The translations under genes and the position numbers were made by a program. A model generated the notes under the pieces. The model was given only the letters and a program-made list of their open reading frames with translations, was not told the DNA's origin and made no database searches. Of a stretch of 41,027 nt of DNA, positions 7,059 to 15,564 are shown one piece after another. The number at the start of each line of letters is the position of its first letter. The stretch's first letter is position 1. The DNA comes from Flammeovirgaceae bacterium BBD 1991-12 (GTDB taxonomy: Bacteria > Bacteroidota > Bacteroidia > Cytophagales > Cyclobacteriaceae). The stretch spans positions 1 to 41,027 of the forward strand of contig LYSV01000048.1 in the NCBI GenBank assembly GCA_001657315.1. Reading direction: 5' to 3'.

Positions 7059-7889
7059 TTAAAACACGGCTGCTTCGGCTGTTTTTCTGAAACTTTCTAT
7101 GTCATGTTGCACACTCTCAAGTTTTGAGGTCAGCGTTGCCACAGCTGTTTTCCCCAGCGGCAGCCTTAGCGGAGGGTTTTCCATTTCTACAACCTCAAAT
7201 ATAATAGCAGCTGCCTTTACGGGATCCCCTTCCTGTTTGCCATCCACAGCCTTTATCTTATCTCTGAATACGCCGGCGGTTTGATCATAATCACTTATGT
7301 GAGATCCGGCCAGTGAAAATGCATCTCCTGCAAAACGGGTGCGGAAGGGACCGGGCTCCACCAGGGTAAGCCGGATACCTAATGGTGCGACCTCCGCAGC
7401 CAGCGCCTCGCTAAAGCCCTCAAGAGCAAACTTACTGGCATTATAGATCCCAAATCCTGCAAACCCCTTGAAGCCGCCGTGAGAAGAGATCTGAAGGATA
7501 TGTCCCTTTTTCCGGGCCCTTAATATGGGTAGGGCCTTTTGCGTGATCCACAGGGCACCGAAGAAATTAGCTTCGAAAACCCTTCTAACTTCTTCCATAC
7601 TTGTTTCTTCCACAGCGCCGGCCATTCCAAAACCGGCATTGTTGACCAACACATCAATTTGCTTGTATCGCTGCTGGATTATCTCAAAGGCATTGTCCAC
7701 AGCCTCAGGATCAGTCACATCCATGGTCAATGCCAGTCCCCTTTCATTATAGGTCTCGTTAAACGTATCGGTTTGGGATTGCCTGCGAAACGTGCCAATG
7801 ACAAAATCCCCTTTTTCCACGACTTTCTGAGCCAGCGCTTCGCCCAAACCGCTTGATATACCTGTAATAAACCAAATTCTTGCTTCCAT
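7059..7889 (-). CDS. Classical short-chain dehydrogenase/reductase (SDR)
   Basis: 276 residues, typical of classical SDRs with a slightly long C-terminus. The Rossmann cofactor loop is TGISSGLG at the N-terminus. Arg-Arg follows the second strand (IGTFRRQ), a pattern usually preferring NADP(H). Other landmarks are DVTD, NNAG (VLVNNAGFGMAGA), the catalytic Ser in ISSHGGF, YNASK with catalytic Tyr and Lys, and VEPGPFRTRF. All catalytic residues are present. The sequence resembles the oxidoreductases that carry the PGPFRT motif and lack a defined substrate. The gene is downstream of an AraC-type regulator on the same strand, separated by 294 bp that contain an imperfect palindrome, so it is not obviously in the same operon. 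Cytoplasmic. Confidence 0.92.
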   Translation of the reverse strand: MEARIWFITGISSGLGEALAQKVVEKGDFVIGTFRRQSQTDTFNETYNERGLALTMDVTDPEAVDNAFEIIQQRYKQIDVLVNNAGFGMAGAVEETSMEEVRRVFEANFFGALWITQKALPILRARKKGHILQISSHGGFKGFAGFGIYNASKFALEGFSEALAAEVAPLGIRLTLVEPGPFRTRFAGDAFSLAGSHISDYDQTAGVFRDKIKAVDGKQEGDPVKAAAIIFEVVEMENPPLRLPLGKTAVATLTSKLESVQHDIESFRKTAEAAVF

Positions 7890-7979
7890 ATCTGTTAAAA
7901 GTTAATGTGAATTAAAATGCTGTCTGTAAGGCCTGTCGTGACCTGAGCTTGATGTAAAAAACAGAAAGAACGATCTGCG

Positions 7980-8028
7980 AGCCTGCCTGAACGGCAGTCC
8001 TGTGGACCTGCCGGCAAAGGCAGGGCTT
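7980..8028. repeat. Imperfect palindrome (~49 bp) between SDR and AraC genes
   Basis: The element reads inward from AGCCTGCCT to the mirror AGGCAGGGCT around the centre GTCC-TGT-GGAC, with inner CGGCA/TGCCG pairing; only a few bases are unpaired. It could fold as a long stem-loop in RNA or DNA. It is GC-rich against its surroundings. The intergenic region 7890-8183 shows nothing else I can name; a 61-codon minus-strand frame over it is rejected. Confidence 0.6.
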
Positions 8029-8183
8029 CCAAAGCGCAAAACCGGCGCTGAAGCCTCACAAATCGCGTTTTCGTTTTCAAATGAACCGTTTTTAAATTAA
8101 ACTCACGTTTGTAACCTTACTAAACTGCAAAAATGGAATATCAGAAGCCTTGAGAGATAGAATAAAAAAGAGCTTGTCCGGTA

Positions 8184-9053
8184 CTATTCGGACATCCGGT
8201 CCCTGAATTCAACAGGGGTCATGCCCGTTTCCTTGCGGAACAGCCTGGTAAAGTAGGAACTGTCATACCACCCCAGTTCGGCCGCTATTTGCGATACGGT
8301 ATGGTCGGTAAAGGTCAAAAAGCGGCGAGCCTCAAGGATACTGCGTGCTCTTATCACCTCAGTGGCCGTTTTTCCTGTTACCTGTTTTACTACATGGTTA
8401 AGGTGATGCTGGGTAATATTAAGATGCGATGCGTAGTCACTTACGGTGAGGTTCTCTCTGTATTTCTCTTCTATCCGGCTTTGAAATTCCTTGAACAGGA
8501 CGAGGTGCCGGGAGGGTAATGGATGATGGACTTTTGTATTGATACTACGCTGTATCTGAGACACCAGCACATGCAGATAGGATTGAAGAATAGCAGGATC
8601 ACGATCTGCTCTCTTGTTTTCATGGATCAGAAGGTCTATAGTGTGACGGATCTCATGGAAATCATGGTCATCAGGCTGAAGGTCCGGATTGCCGTAGAAA
8701 TTATCTAGAAAGCTGAGCTCAAACAGCTTGTTCCGGTTTTGTTGGTTCAATAAAAAGAAATCTGTGGTGAACATAATGGTACCTCCCTTTAAGGGCTGCC
8801 ACTCTTCAAACTCATGTACCTGCCCGGGAGAAATGAAGAAAAGACTTCCTGCTCCCAGGTCATATGACCGGTAGTCAATGGTCTGGCGACTTTTGCCCTC
8901 ATCCACCCACAAAATTTCGTAGAAAGTATGCTTGTGGACATCATCTACCTCCGGCTCCTCCATCTCCTCAAACCGGGTGATCTCAAACGCTGTTTTGCTA
9001 TCCGGCTGGTTGATAAAGTGACCTATGGAGTAGTATGGGAACGGGTCTTGCAC
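8184..9053 (-). CDS. AraC-family transcriptional regulator (cupin sensor + HTH)
   Basis: 289 residues from a GTG at 9053. The start is well fixed: a TGA stop lies in frame two codons upstream, and the next ATG would remove conserved N-terminal sequence. Residues about 30-110 form the AraC-type cupin (HKHTFYEILWVDEG, then ISPGQVHEFE), suggesting sensing of a small ligand. Residues about 190-287 form the double HTH: LTVSDYASHLNITQHHLNHVVKQ and VSQIAAELGWYDSSYFTRLFRKETGMTP, both helices intact. A local DNA-binding regulator; the SDR gene downstream is the simplest candidate target. The osmoprotectant transporter lies 112 bp upstream on the same strand. Confidence 0.9.
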   Translation of the reverse strand: MQDPFPYYSIGHFINQPDSKTAFEITRFEEMEEPEVDDVHKHTFYEILWVDEGKSRQTIDYRSYDLGAGSLFFISPGQVHEFEEWQPLKGGTIMFTTDFFLLNQQNRNKLFELSFLDNFYGNPDLQPDDHDFHEIRHTIDLLIHENKRADRDPAILQSYLHVLVSQIQRSINTKVHHPLPSRHLVLFKEFQSRIEEKYRENLTVSDYASHLNITQHHLNHVVKQVTGKTATEVIRARSILEARRFLTFTDHTVSQIAAELGWYDSSYFTRLFRKETGMTPVEFRDRMSE

Positions 9054-9165
9054 CTGTCAAAGATCGCCAAAACAGAGAAATATTTGATTGTTATGATAGT
9101 AAGCCATGCTCATCCCACATGCTGAGGGTTGCCAGTGCACCAGCACCCAGCAACAAGCCACATGC

Positions 9166-10716
9166 TCACTCTCCCAGATCACTGATCTTTTTTATCCCTT
9201 TCTGCTCAGCATCCAGTCTTCTCATCATCAGGGCGTGCGTATTGTTGAAACCCAATGGGGCAAGCCATTCCAATGCATATTCATTGCGGAAGCGCTCCCT
9301 GATATAGTCCAGCACCACTTCCTTCTCATAAATAATTTCCGACAGCACTTGCTCATCAGGCTTCAATATCACCAGAAGGCCCGTGCCGGTATACTCCGGA
9401 TAGATATCGATCAATCCTTCCTGCATGGCATCAAAAAGGAGCTTTGTGCCACCGAAACCCAGCTTCAGCTCCACCGTCAGCGAGGTGTAGTTCTCGATCA
9501 GCAGTTTGAACATCTCTGCCAGCAAATAACTCTCGGTGAAATTCTTGGAGCCGATGACCACATCAGGCTCTCCCTCCCTGGAAACTGAAGATCTCAGCCC
9601 CTTGCTTTCCAGGAAGCTTCTGGCCACTTCGGTCATGTTTTCCTGTTTTTCATCTACCCGGTAGTTCATCCGGGACATATCCGTATCGGTGATCCTGTTG
9701 GCTATCTGATTAAAGACCGAACGTAACTCAGGATAGCGGTCCAGTAACTCCGTGCGTACCAATGGGGCGGCATGGTAGGGAGGGAAATAGTTTTGGTCAT
9801 CTTCCAGAAGGATCAGGTCAAAGGCCTCGATACGGCCATCTGTAGAAAATCCACTGATCACATCCACATCACCGTTTTTTACTGCCTGATACATCAGTCC
9901 TATCTCCATTTCCCTGACATCCAGATCGAGATTGTACCTTTCCCTAAGCCCTGCATATCCATCCCCACGCTCAATAAACTCTGATGGAAAACCGGCCACT
10001 ACCTTGTCCGGTGCGGTATTGGAAAGCCATTGATAGACCACAAAGAAGATCGAGAGCACAGCCAGCCCGATCAATGGTCTTTTTAATTGATGAATATGCC
10101 GCTGGATCAGCCCAAGAATTCCGTCGAAAAAAAGTGCCATTAATCCGGCCGGAATGGCACCGGCAAGGATCATGTATACGTTGTTGGTGCTCAGTCCGCG
10201 GAAAATGAATTCTCCCAAGCCACCCGCTGCAATGAGAGCACAAAGGGTGGCGACTCCAACGTTGATCACAAAAGCCGTACGGATACCGGCAAAGATCACC
10301 GGGGCAGCCAGGGGTAGCTCCACTTTCATCAATACCTGCCTTTTACTCAGCCCCATGCCTACGGCCGCTTCTCTTATGGCCGGATCCACATTTGTGATAC
10401 CGGAATAGGTATTTCGCACAATGGGAAGCAGACCATACAGGAAAAGTGCTACAATGGCCGGCAACACGCCTATGCCAAAAAATGGTAGGAGAAAGCCCAA
10501 TAACGCTATACTGGGGATGGTCTGTATGGCATTTACAAAACCCAATACGGGACCGGAGGCTTTGGATATCTTGCTTATTAATATCCCCAGGGACAGTCCT
10601 ACTGTGATGGAGATCAGTAACGAGATAAGGGTAAGCCACATATGCTCACCGACCTGCTCCCAGAGCTCCTGTTGATTTTCAACAATAAAACTGATGAATC
10701 TCGCCCACTCGCTCAT
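9166..10716 (-). CDS. Osmoprotectant-type ABC permease fused to a lobe-swapped substrate-binding domain
   Basis: 516 residues. Residues 1-210 are an OpuCB/ProW-type permease with several membrane helices and the EAA loop (REAAVGMGLSKRQVL, then ELPLA). A further helix (about 214-231) leads to an extracytoplasmic binding domain. That domain begins with what is normally the second half of an OpuAC/PF04069 protein (238-374: GFPSEFIERGDGY, MYQAVKNGDVDVI, STDGRIEAFDL, FPPYHAAPL, VARSFLE) and ends with what is normally the first half (385-516: DVVIGSKNFTES, DIYPEYTGTG, LGFNNTHAL, KISDLGE-stop). No second copy of either lobe follows the stop. Overlaps the ATPase gene by 4 bp (ATGA), implying translational coupling. 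Likely imports glycine betaine, choline or a similar quaternary amine; ligand unproven. Confidence 0.9.
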   Translation of the reverse strand: MSEWARFISFIVENQQELWEQVGEHMWLTLISLLISITVGLSLGILISKISKASGPVLGFVNAIQTIPSIALLGFLLPFFGIGVLPAIVALFLYGLLPIVRNTYSGITNVDPAIREAAVGMGLSKRQVLMKVELPLAAPVIFAGIRTAFVINVGVATLCALIAAGGLGEFIFRGLSTNNVYMILAGAIPAGLMALFFDGILGLIQRHIHQLKRPLIGLAVLSIFFVVYQWLSNTAPDKVVAGFPSEFIERGDGYAGLRERYNLDLDVREMEIGLMYQAVKNGDVDVISGFSTDGRIEAFDLILLEDDQNYFPPYHAAPLVRTELLDRYPELRSVFNQIANRITDTDMSRMNYRVDEKQENMTEVARSFLESKGLRSSVSREGEPDVVIGSKNFTESYLLAEMFKLLIENYTSLTVELKLGFGGTKLLFDAMQEGLIDIYPEYTGTGLLVILKPDEQVLSEIIYEKEVVLDYIRERFRNEYALEWLAPLGFNNTHALMMRRLDAEQKGIKKISDLGE

Positions 10717-11663
10717 GTGCTCCCATTCTTGTAGTTGGTGTAGTAAAGTGACAGCAGCTCGCCTTTGGGAATGACATATCTCGTGCCGTTATGTGCCAGA
10801 GCAATGTTTTGTGACTGATTGTGCTCTGACGCTTCTCTTATGGAGGTAGTTACAGGGAGTTCACGGGTTGTGTTGCCTGATCCATTCACAGGTTGAAGAC
10901 AGGGAACAAGGTCAGCAAGGCAAACCACGGAGAGCTCGAGTTCAAGGTAGTGTGGTGCAAAAAACTGCTCCACAAACGAGTTGGCTGGCTTGAAAAGAAG
11001 GTCTCTGGCTTTTCCGGCCTGCTGTATTTTCCCATGGTCCATAAGACACACAACGTCTGCAAGTCCAAACGCCTCCTTAACGTCATGGGTAACCATGATC
11101 ACGGTTTTATTCATGGTTTTGGCCAGTAATCTGAACTCGTTCTGGATCTCCCTGCGTGTGATGGGGTCCAGTGCTCCGAAGGGTTCGTCCATGAGAATGA
11201 TATCCGGGTCTGCAGCGAGGGCACGCGCAATACCGACCCGCTGCTGCTGCCCTCCACTTAGCTGATCCGGTTTGCGGTCGCGAAGCGTGGCAGGAAGCCC
11301 TACAAGGTCAAGGAGTTCATTCACTCGCTGATCGATCCTTGCCGTCTCCCATTTTAAAAGATGCGGGACCAGCGCAATGTTCCGGGCAATGGAATAGTGT
11401 GGGAAAAGCCCAATCTGCTGGATCACGTAGCCGATACTACGCCGAAGCAGGTGGGGCTCAATATCTTCTATTTTCCGATCATTTATAATGATGACACCGC
11501 CATCCTTTTCCACCAGTCGGTTGACCATCTTCAACGTTGTGGTCTTCCCACTACCACTTGTACCCAGTAGTACGAGGGTTTGCCCTCGCTCAACATGAAA
11601 GGACACATTGTTTACAACCGCCTGTCCGTCATAGACCTTGGAAAGGTTCCTTGCTTCAATCAT
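10713..11663 (-). CDS. Osmoprotectant-type ABC transporter ATPase (OpuCA/ProV-like)
   Basis: 316 residues from the ATG at 11663; a TTG at 11684 could add seven residues, but the ATG begins the family-typical MIEARNLSKVY. Complete nucleotide-binding domain: Walker A GTSGSGKTT, Q-loop QQIGLFP, signature LSGGQQQR, Walker B DIILMDEPFGALD, switch His in MVTHD. The roughly 80-residue tail after the ATPase core is shorter than a full tandem-CBS regulatory domain and no clear CBS motif is visible; its last part (AHNGTRYVIPKGELLSLYY) looks like one CBS-type strand-helix remnant. It pairs with the permease/binding-protein gene, whose start overlaps its stop by 4 bp. Cytoplasmic, energises uptake. Confidence 0.93.
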   Translation of the reverse strand: MIEARNLSKVYDGQAVVNNVSFHVERGQTLVLLGTSGSGKTTTLKMVNRLVEKDGGVIIINDRKIEDIEPHLLRRSIGYVIQQIGLFPHYSIARNIALVPHLLKWETARIDQRVNELLDLVGLPATLRDRKPDQLSGGQQQRVGIARALAADPDIILMDEPFGALDPITRREIQNEFRLLAKTMNKTVIMVTHDVKEAFGLADVVCLMDHGKIQQAGKARDLLFKPANSFVEQFFAPHYLELELSVVCLADLVPCLQPVNGSGNTTRELPVTTSIREASEHNQSQNIALAHNGTRYVIPKGELLSLYYTNYKNGST

Positions 11664-11721
11664 GCGTTTTATAAAACTAACCAAAATAAGGACCAGTTAA
11701 AAATCCACATGGTTCTTGCTG

Positions 11722-11746
11722 TCCTGATCAATGTTGAGGATCAGGA
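11722..11746. promoter_or_regulatory. Perfect 8-bp inverted repeat between transporter and htpG
   Basis: TCCTGATC at 11722-11729 and GATCAGGA at 11739-11746, with a 9-bp spacer, sit 59 bp upstream of the ATPase start and 155 bp upstream of the htpG start. The position in a divergent intergenic region fits an operator, but a leader hairpin is equally possible. No protein is known to bind it. Confidence 0.4.
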
Positions 11747-11901
11747 TGACATTGTTCACCATCAATACGCCATATTTGGAAAATACCTGTCTCGATTTTG
11801 CTGTCCACTACTGCCATTCTGTCATTTTTTTGAGCTGGAATGGTATTTGGTCAGCGGCTGGTACGGAATTAAAATATCACAATCATAAATTGAGTATTGT
11901 T

Positions 11902-13797
11902 ATGGAAGAGAAAGGTACTATTTCGATTCACACCGAAAACATTTTTCCGATCATCAAGAAGTTTCTCTACTCCGATCATGAGATCTTCTTACGCGAGCTG
12001 GTTTCCAACGCAGTCGATGCTACCCAAAAGCTCAGGAGGCTATCATCCCTGGGAGAGCTGAAGGAGGATATTGGTGACACGAGGATTGAAGTTTCTTTTG
12101 ACAAGAAAAAGAAGACTATTACAGTGAAGGATAGCGGCATTGGCATGACCGCTGAAGAGATCAAGAAATACATCAATCAGATCGCCTTTTCCGGTGCTAC
12201 AGAGTTTGTTGAAAAATTCAAGGACAAGGAGGATGCCAAAGATATCATTGGCAAGTTCGGGCTTGGTTTCTATTCTGCATTCATGGTCTCTGACAAGGTG
12301 GAGATCGTGACCAGGTCTTATCAGGAAGGTGCTGAAGCTGCTCACTGGGAATGTGACGGATCCACTAAGTTTAAGATCACTGCGGCTAAGAAAAAGGAAA
12401 GGGGCTCGGAGGTGATATTACATATCAACAAGGATTCTGAGGAGTTTCTTGATGAATGGAAGATCAAGGGTATTCTGGATAAGTATTGTAAGTTCCTGCC
12501 GGTTGAGATCAAGTTTGGTACTACGGATGAAAGTGTAGAGGATGGCAAAGACAAGGATGACAAACCGAAATACAAGACGGTTACCAAAGACAGGATCATT
12601 AACGATACTGAGCCACTCTGGATCAAGGCCCCGTCAGAGCTGAACGATGAGGATTATCTGAAATTCTACCGCGACCTTTATCCCATGACGGACGATCCCC
12701 TGTTCTGGATCCATCTGAATGTGGACTATCCGTTCAACCTCACTGGTATTCTTTACTTCCCCAAGGTGAAAAATGACTTTGAGGTACAGAAGAACAAGAT
12801 CCAGTTATACTCCCGTCAGGTGTTCATCACGGATGAGGTGAAGGACGTGGTCCCTGAGTTCCTGATGTTGCTGCACGGTGTGATCGACTCACCGGATATT
12901 CCACTGAATGTATCCAGAAGCTACCTGCAGTCGGATAGCAATGTAAAAAAGATAAACGCACATATTACCAAAAAAGTAGCTGACAAACTGTCTGAGCTAT
13001 TCAAAAAGGATCGCAAGGCCTATGAGGAGAAATGGGATCATATTGGCGTATTCGTAAAATATGGTATGCTGAGTGAGGACAAATTCTACGAAAAAGCGAA
13101 GGATTTTGCGTTGCTGAAGAATATAGACAGGGAATTTTCCACACTGGACGAGTATAAGGATAAGGTAAAGGCCAATCAAACTGATAAGGACAAAAACCTC
13201 ATCTATCTTTATACCACTGATGAAGGTAAACAGCATACTTACATTGAAGCAGCCAAAAAACGGTCCTATGATGTTTTGGCGCTCGATGGCCTTATCGACA
13301 GCCACTTTCTGAACTTTCTGGAGCAAAAGCTGGAAAACACACAGCTCAAGAGGGTAGATGCCAGTACAGTAGATAAGCTGATTGACAAGGATGAGAAAAT
13401 AGAAAGCGTGCTGAGTGAGGCCGAGATCGAAAAGGTAAAGGGAATTTTTGAAACAGCCATCAGCAATGAGCACATGAAGGTGAGTATAGAATCCCTTTCA
13501 CCCGATGAGATGCCGGTAACCATCACTATGTCGGAATTCATGCGCCGAATGAAGGACATGGCCCAGACCGGCGGTGGTGGATACTATGCTATGATGGGCA
13601 ACATGCCTGATCAGTTTGACGTCACCATTAATGGCAACCATCCTGTGATAGCCAGGATCCTGAGATCGAAGAAAGAAGAGAAAAAACAGCAACTGGCCAA
13701 GCAGGCATATGATCTGGCTATGTTGTCTCAGAATATGCTCACAGGCGCTGATCTTACCAACTTTATCAAGAGAAGCGTAGAGCTGGCTGGAGAGTGA
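11902..13797 (+). CDS. htpG: HSP90-family chaperone HtpG
   Basis: 631 residues from the ATG at 11902; the open frame extends 57 codons upstream, but that part is non-homologous and the family begins at MEEKGTISIHTENIFP. The N-terminal GHKL ATPase is complete: ELVSNAVDATQKL (Glu and Asn for catalysis and Mg), DSGIGMT, GKFGLGFYSAFMV. The middle domain holds the catalytic-loop Arg region NVSRSYLQSDSNVKKI. The C-terminal dimerisation domain carries SEFMRRMKDM. Length is normal for Bacteroidota HtpG. ATP-dependent cytoplasmic chaperone for late folding of client proteins. Single-gene unit with a strong terminator downstream. No clear -33/-7 pair was found in the 238-bp upstream region. Confidence 0.97.
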   Translation: MEEKGTISIHTENIFPIIKKFLYSDHEIFLRELVSNAVDATQKLRRLSSLGELKEDIGDTRIEVSFDKKKKTITVKDSGIGMTAEEIKKYINQIAFSGATEFVEKFKDKEDAKDIIGKFGLGFYSAFMVSDKVEIVTRSYQEGAEAAHWECDGSTKFKITAAKKKERGSEVILHINKDSEEFLDEWKIKGILDKYCKFLPVEIKFGTTDESVEDGKDKDDKPKYKTVTKDRIINDTEPLWIKAPSELNDEDYLKFYRDLYPMTDDPLFWIHLNVDYPFNLTGILYFPKVKNDFEVQKNKIQLYSRQVFITDEVKDVVPEFLMLLHGVIDSPDIPLNVSRSYLQSDSNVKKINAHITKKVADKLSELFKKDRKAYEEKWDHIGVFVKYGMLSEDKFYEKAKDFALLKNIDREFSTLDEYKDKVKANQTDKDKNLIYLYTTDEGKQHTYIEAAKKRSYDVLALDGLIDSHFLNFLEQKLENTQLKRVDASTVDKLIDKDEKIESVLSEAEIEKVKGIFETAISNEHMKVSIESLSPDEMPVTITMSEFMRRMKDMAQTGGGGYYAMMGNMPDQFDVTINGNHPVIARILRSKKEEKKQQLAKQAYDLAMLSQNMLTGADLTNFIKRSVELAGE

Positions 13798-13817
13798 TCT
13801 TTTAAGTCAACAAAATG

Positions 13818-13854
13818 AAAAAAGCAGCAGGCAAAATGAGTCTGTTGCTTTTTT
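13818..13854 (+). terminator. Rho-independent terminator after htpG
   Basis: AAAAAAGCAGCAG (13818-13830) pairs with CTGTTGCTTTTTT (13842-13854), 13 bp with a single G-T wobble and an 11-nt loop, ending in a T run 20 bp after the htpG stop. The remaining 13855-13993 shows nothing I can name. Confidence 0.85.
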
Positions 13855-13993
13855 GTTTATGGACCTCGCCTGGAACTGACGTAAGCATCTTTCACGCCAG
13901 CCTCACCTCTTTCCCGAAGATCACCGCTTACATAGTTCTGCTTTTTGGCAAATTTTCTCCTTACTAATTTCCCTATATCGAATGTGGAATATT

Positions 13994-15280
13994 ATGAAAA
14001 ACGTTTTCCTGCTCCTTCTTCTTTTACTGGTTTCTTCTGTTTCTACAGGTCAAAAGCTTTCCAAAAAGGAAAAGCAGATCCTGCAGGAGGTTGAGTCTCT
14101 GCATGGAGAGGCGCTACAGTTTCTTGAGAAAGTTGTCAACATGAACAGCGGTACGTTAAACTTTGAAGGAGTAAGAGAAACCGGAAGAGTTTTTCAGCAG
14201 GCATTTAATGAGATAGGTTTTTCCACGCAATGGATCGATATGCCGGAGGCAGTGAACCGTGCTGGTCACCTGTTTACCGAGCATAAGGGAGACAAGGGCA
14301 AAAAGCTGCTGCTGATCGGTCATTTGGATACCGTATTTGATAAGGATAGCCCTTTTCAGAAGTGGGAGCAGCAGGATACCATTGCCTATGGACCGGGTGC
14401 CAATGATATGAAGGGGGGCAATGTGGTAATGTTGTATGCTCTCAAGGCACTTTATAACAGGGGACTGCTGGATGGCGCTCAGGTAATTGTAGCCTTGCAT
14501 GGAGATGAAGAAAGTGCCGGTAAGCCCATTACCATTAGCCGCAGGGATATTATAGAAGCCGCCAAACGCAGTGACATAGCGCTTGGATTCGAGACTTCCA
14601 CGGGATTTAACTATGCGACAGTAGCCCGAAGAGGGTCCAGCGGCTGGCAACTGGAGGTACAGGGCAGGCAGGCCCATTCTTCAGTTATTTTCAATGAAAG
14701 AGTAGGGGCCGGAGCTGTATTCGAAGCCTCACGGATCCTGTATCAGTTCTATGACCAGCTCAGTGCGGAGGAATTGCTAACCTTTAATCCCGGCACAATA
14801 GCCGGTGGTACGAGGGTAGAGGTGAATGACGAAAACTCTACCATGAATGCCTACGGCAAGTCAAACATTGTAGCACAGCATGTAGTTGTAAAAGGTGGGT
14901 TACGCTTTATTTCCGAGGAGCAGAAGGAAAAAGCCCGGGAAAACATGCGAAAGATAGTGGCAGAACACCTGCCCCATACCTCGGCAACTATCACCTTTAC
15001 AGACAGCTATCCTGCCATGCCACCTACTGAGGGCAACATGGCGTTACTCCGGCAACTGAATCAACTGAGCCTGGACCTTGGTCAGGGCGAGGTGCAGGCC
15101 TTTGATCCTGGCCGGCGGGGAGCTGCAGACATTTCTTTCATTGCTCAATATGTGGATGGGCTCGATGGTCTTGGTACCATGGGTGGCGGTGCGCATGCTC
15201 CCAATGAGTACATGGATCTGAGAACCTTTAAAGCTCTTATCCAAAGAACTGCGCTTTTTATGTATCGGTTGACAAGGTAG
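13994..15280 (+). CDS. Exported M20-family metallopeptidase (glutamate carboxypeptidase-like)
   Basis: 428 residues from the ATG at 13994, chosen because it begins a textbook signal peptide (MKN followed by a Leu-rich core, cleaved near STG/QKL); an ATG at 13982 would add four residues. The di-zinc site of M20 enzymes is complete: His in IGHLDTV (His110) with its Asp, bridging Asp in GANDMKGG, Glu-Glu in HGDEESAG, acidic residue in LGFETS and the C-terminal His in GGGAHAPNEY. The dimerisation lid domain lies between, with QGRQAHSS. Family members such as carboxypeptidase G2 release C-terminal glutamate; here the specificity is not shown. Probably periplasmic. Own transcription unit between the htpG terminator and a hairpin at 15298-15325. 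Confidence 0.93.
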   Translation: MKNVFLLLLLLLVSSVSTGQKLSKKEKQILQEVESLHGEALQFLEKVVNMNSGTLNFEGVRETGRVFQQAFNEIGFSTQWIDMPEAVNRAGHLFTEHKGDKGKKLLLIGHLDTVFDKDSPFQKWEQQDTIAYGPGANDMKGGNVVMLYALKALYNRGLLDGAQVIVALHGDEESAGKPITISRRDIIEAAKRSDIALGFETSTGFNYATVARRGSSGWQLEVQGRQAHSSVIFNERVGAGAVFEASRILYQFYDQLSAEELLTFNPGTIAGGTRVEVNDENSTMNAYGKSNIVAQHVVVKGGLRFISEEQKEKARENMRKIVAEHLPHTSATITFTDSYPAMPPTEGNMALLRQLNQLSLDLGQGEVQAFDPGRRGAADISFIAQYVDGLDGLGTMGGGAHAPNEYMDLRTFKALIQRTALFMYRLTR

Positions 15281-15297
15281 TAAGCATAACCTAAAGG

Positions 15298-15325
15298 TAC
15301 TTTTCTCCGTCTGAACAGAAAAGTA
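15298..15325 (+). terminator. Hairpin after the M20 peptidase gene
   Basis: TACTTTTCT (15298-15306) pairs exactly with AGAAAAGTA (15317-15325) around a 10-nt loop, 18 bp beyond the stop. There is no long T run after it, so it may be a weak terminator or only an RNA 3' stabiliser. Confidence 0.45.
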
Positions 15326-15352
15326 TGCACTCAATATCCATTAATTGCTTCT

Positions 15353-15383
15353 TTTGAAAAAAGCCTTGTATTGTTTATATTGG
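15353..15383 (+). promoter_or_regulatory. Bacteroidota-type -33/-7 promoter
   Basis: TTTG (15353-15356), 19 bp, then TATATTGG (15376-15383; 7 of 8 to TAnnTTTG). Spacing is at the consensus. The start of transcription would fall near 15390, which favours the ATG at 15400 for the next gene. Confidence 0.6.
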
Positions 15384-15399
15384 CACCATGACGTTTAAT

Positions 15400-15558
15400 A
15401 TGAAATTCAACAATAAGGATACAGGTCTCCGGGTCAGACCCAATGGTTCTATGTATGTTGACAGGAGCGTTTTTTATTCACGTAAGAGTGTAAAGGATAC
15501 TATAAGAAAAATGCGTGAATCCGGCGTTTATCCAAAAGTAGCCGTCAAACCAAAGTAA
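15400..15558 (+). CDS. Small basic protein of unknown function
   Basis: 52 residues from the ATG at 15400; an in-frame ATG at 15388 would give 56, but the promoter ahead would place transcription start at about 15390. The product is very basic (many Lys and Arg), without export signal or Cys, and contains LRVRPNGSMYVDRSVFYSRKSV followed by an amphipathic helix (two pieces of at most 20 residues each, joined at YVDRS). It is soluble and possibly a nucleic-acid- or partner-binding small protein. No known family recognised. It is followed 6 bp later, in the same reading frame, by the membrane protein gene, so the two are probably one operon. Base composition is AT-rich like its neighbour. Confidence 0.6.
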   Translation: MKFNNKDTGLRVRPNGSMYVDRSVFYSRKSVKDTIRKMRESGVYPKVAVKPK

Positions 15559-15564
15559 TACCCT

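Noticed and set aside
7895-8080. 61-codon minus-strand frame upstream of the SDR gene
   Set aside because: It covers the GC-rich palindrome and has no protein-like composition or export signal.
11731-11901. 57-codon upstream extension of htpG
   Set aside because: Non-homologous to HtpG, which starts at the ATG at 11902; the extension runs over the inverted repeat and intergenic region.
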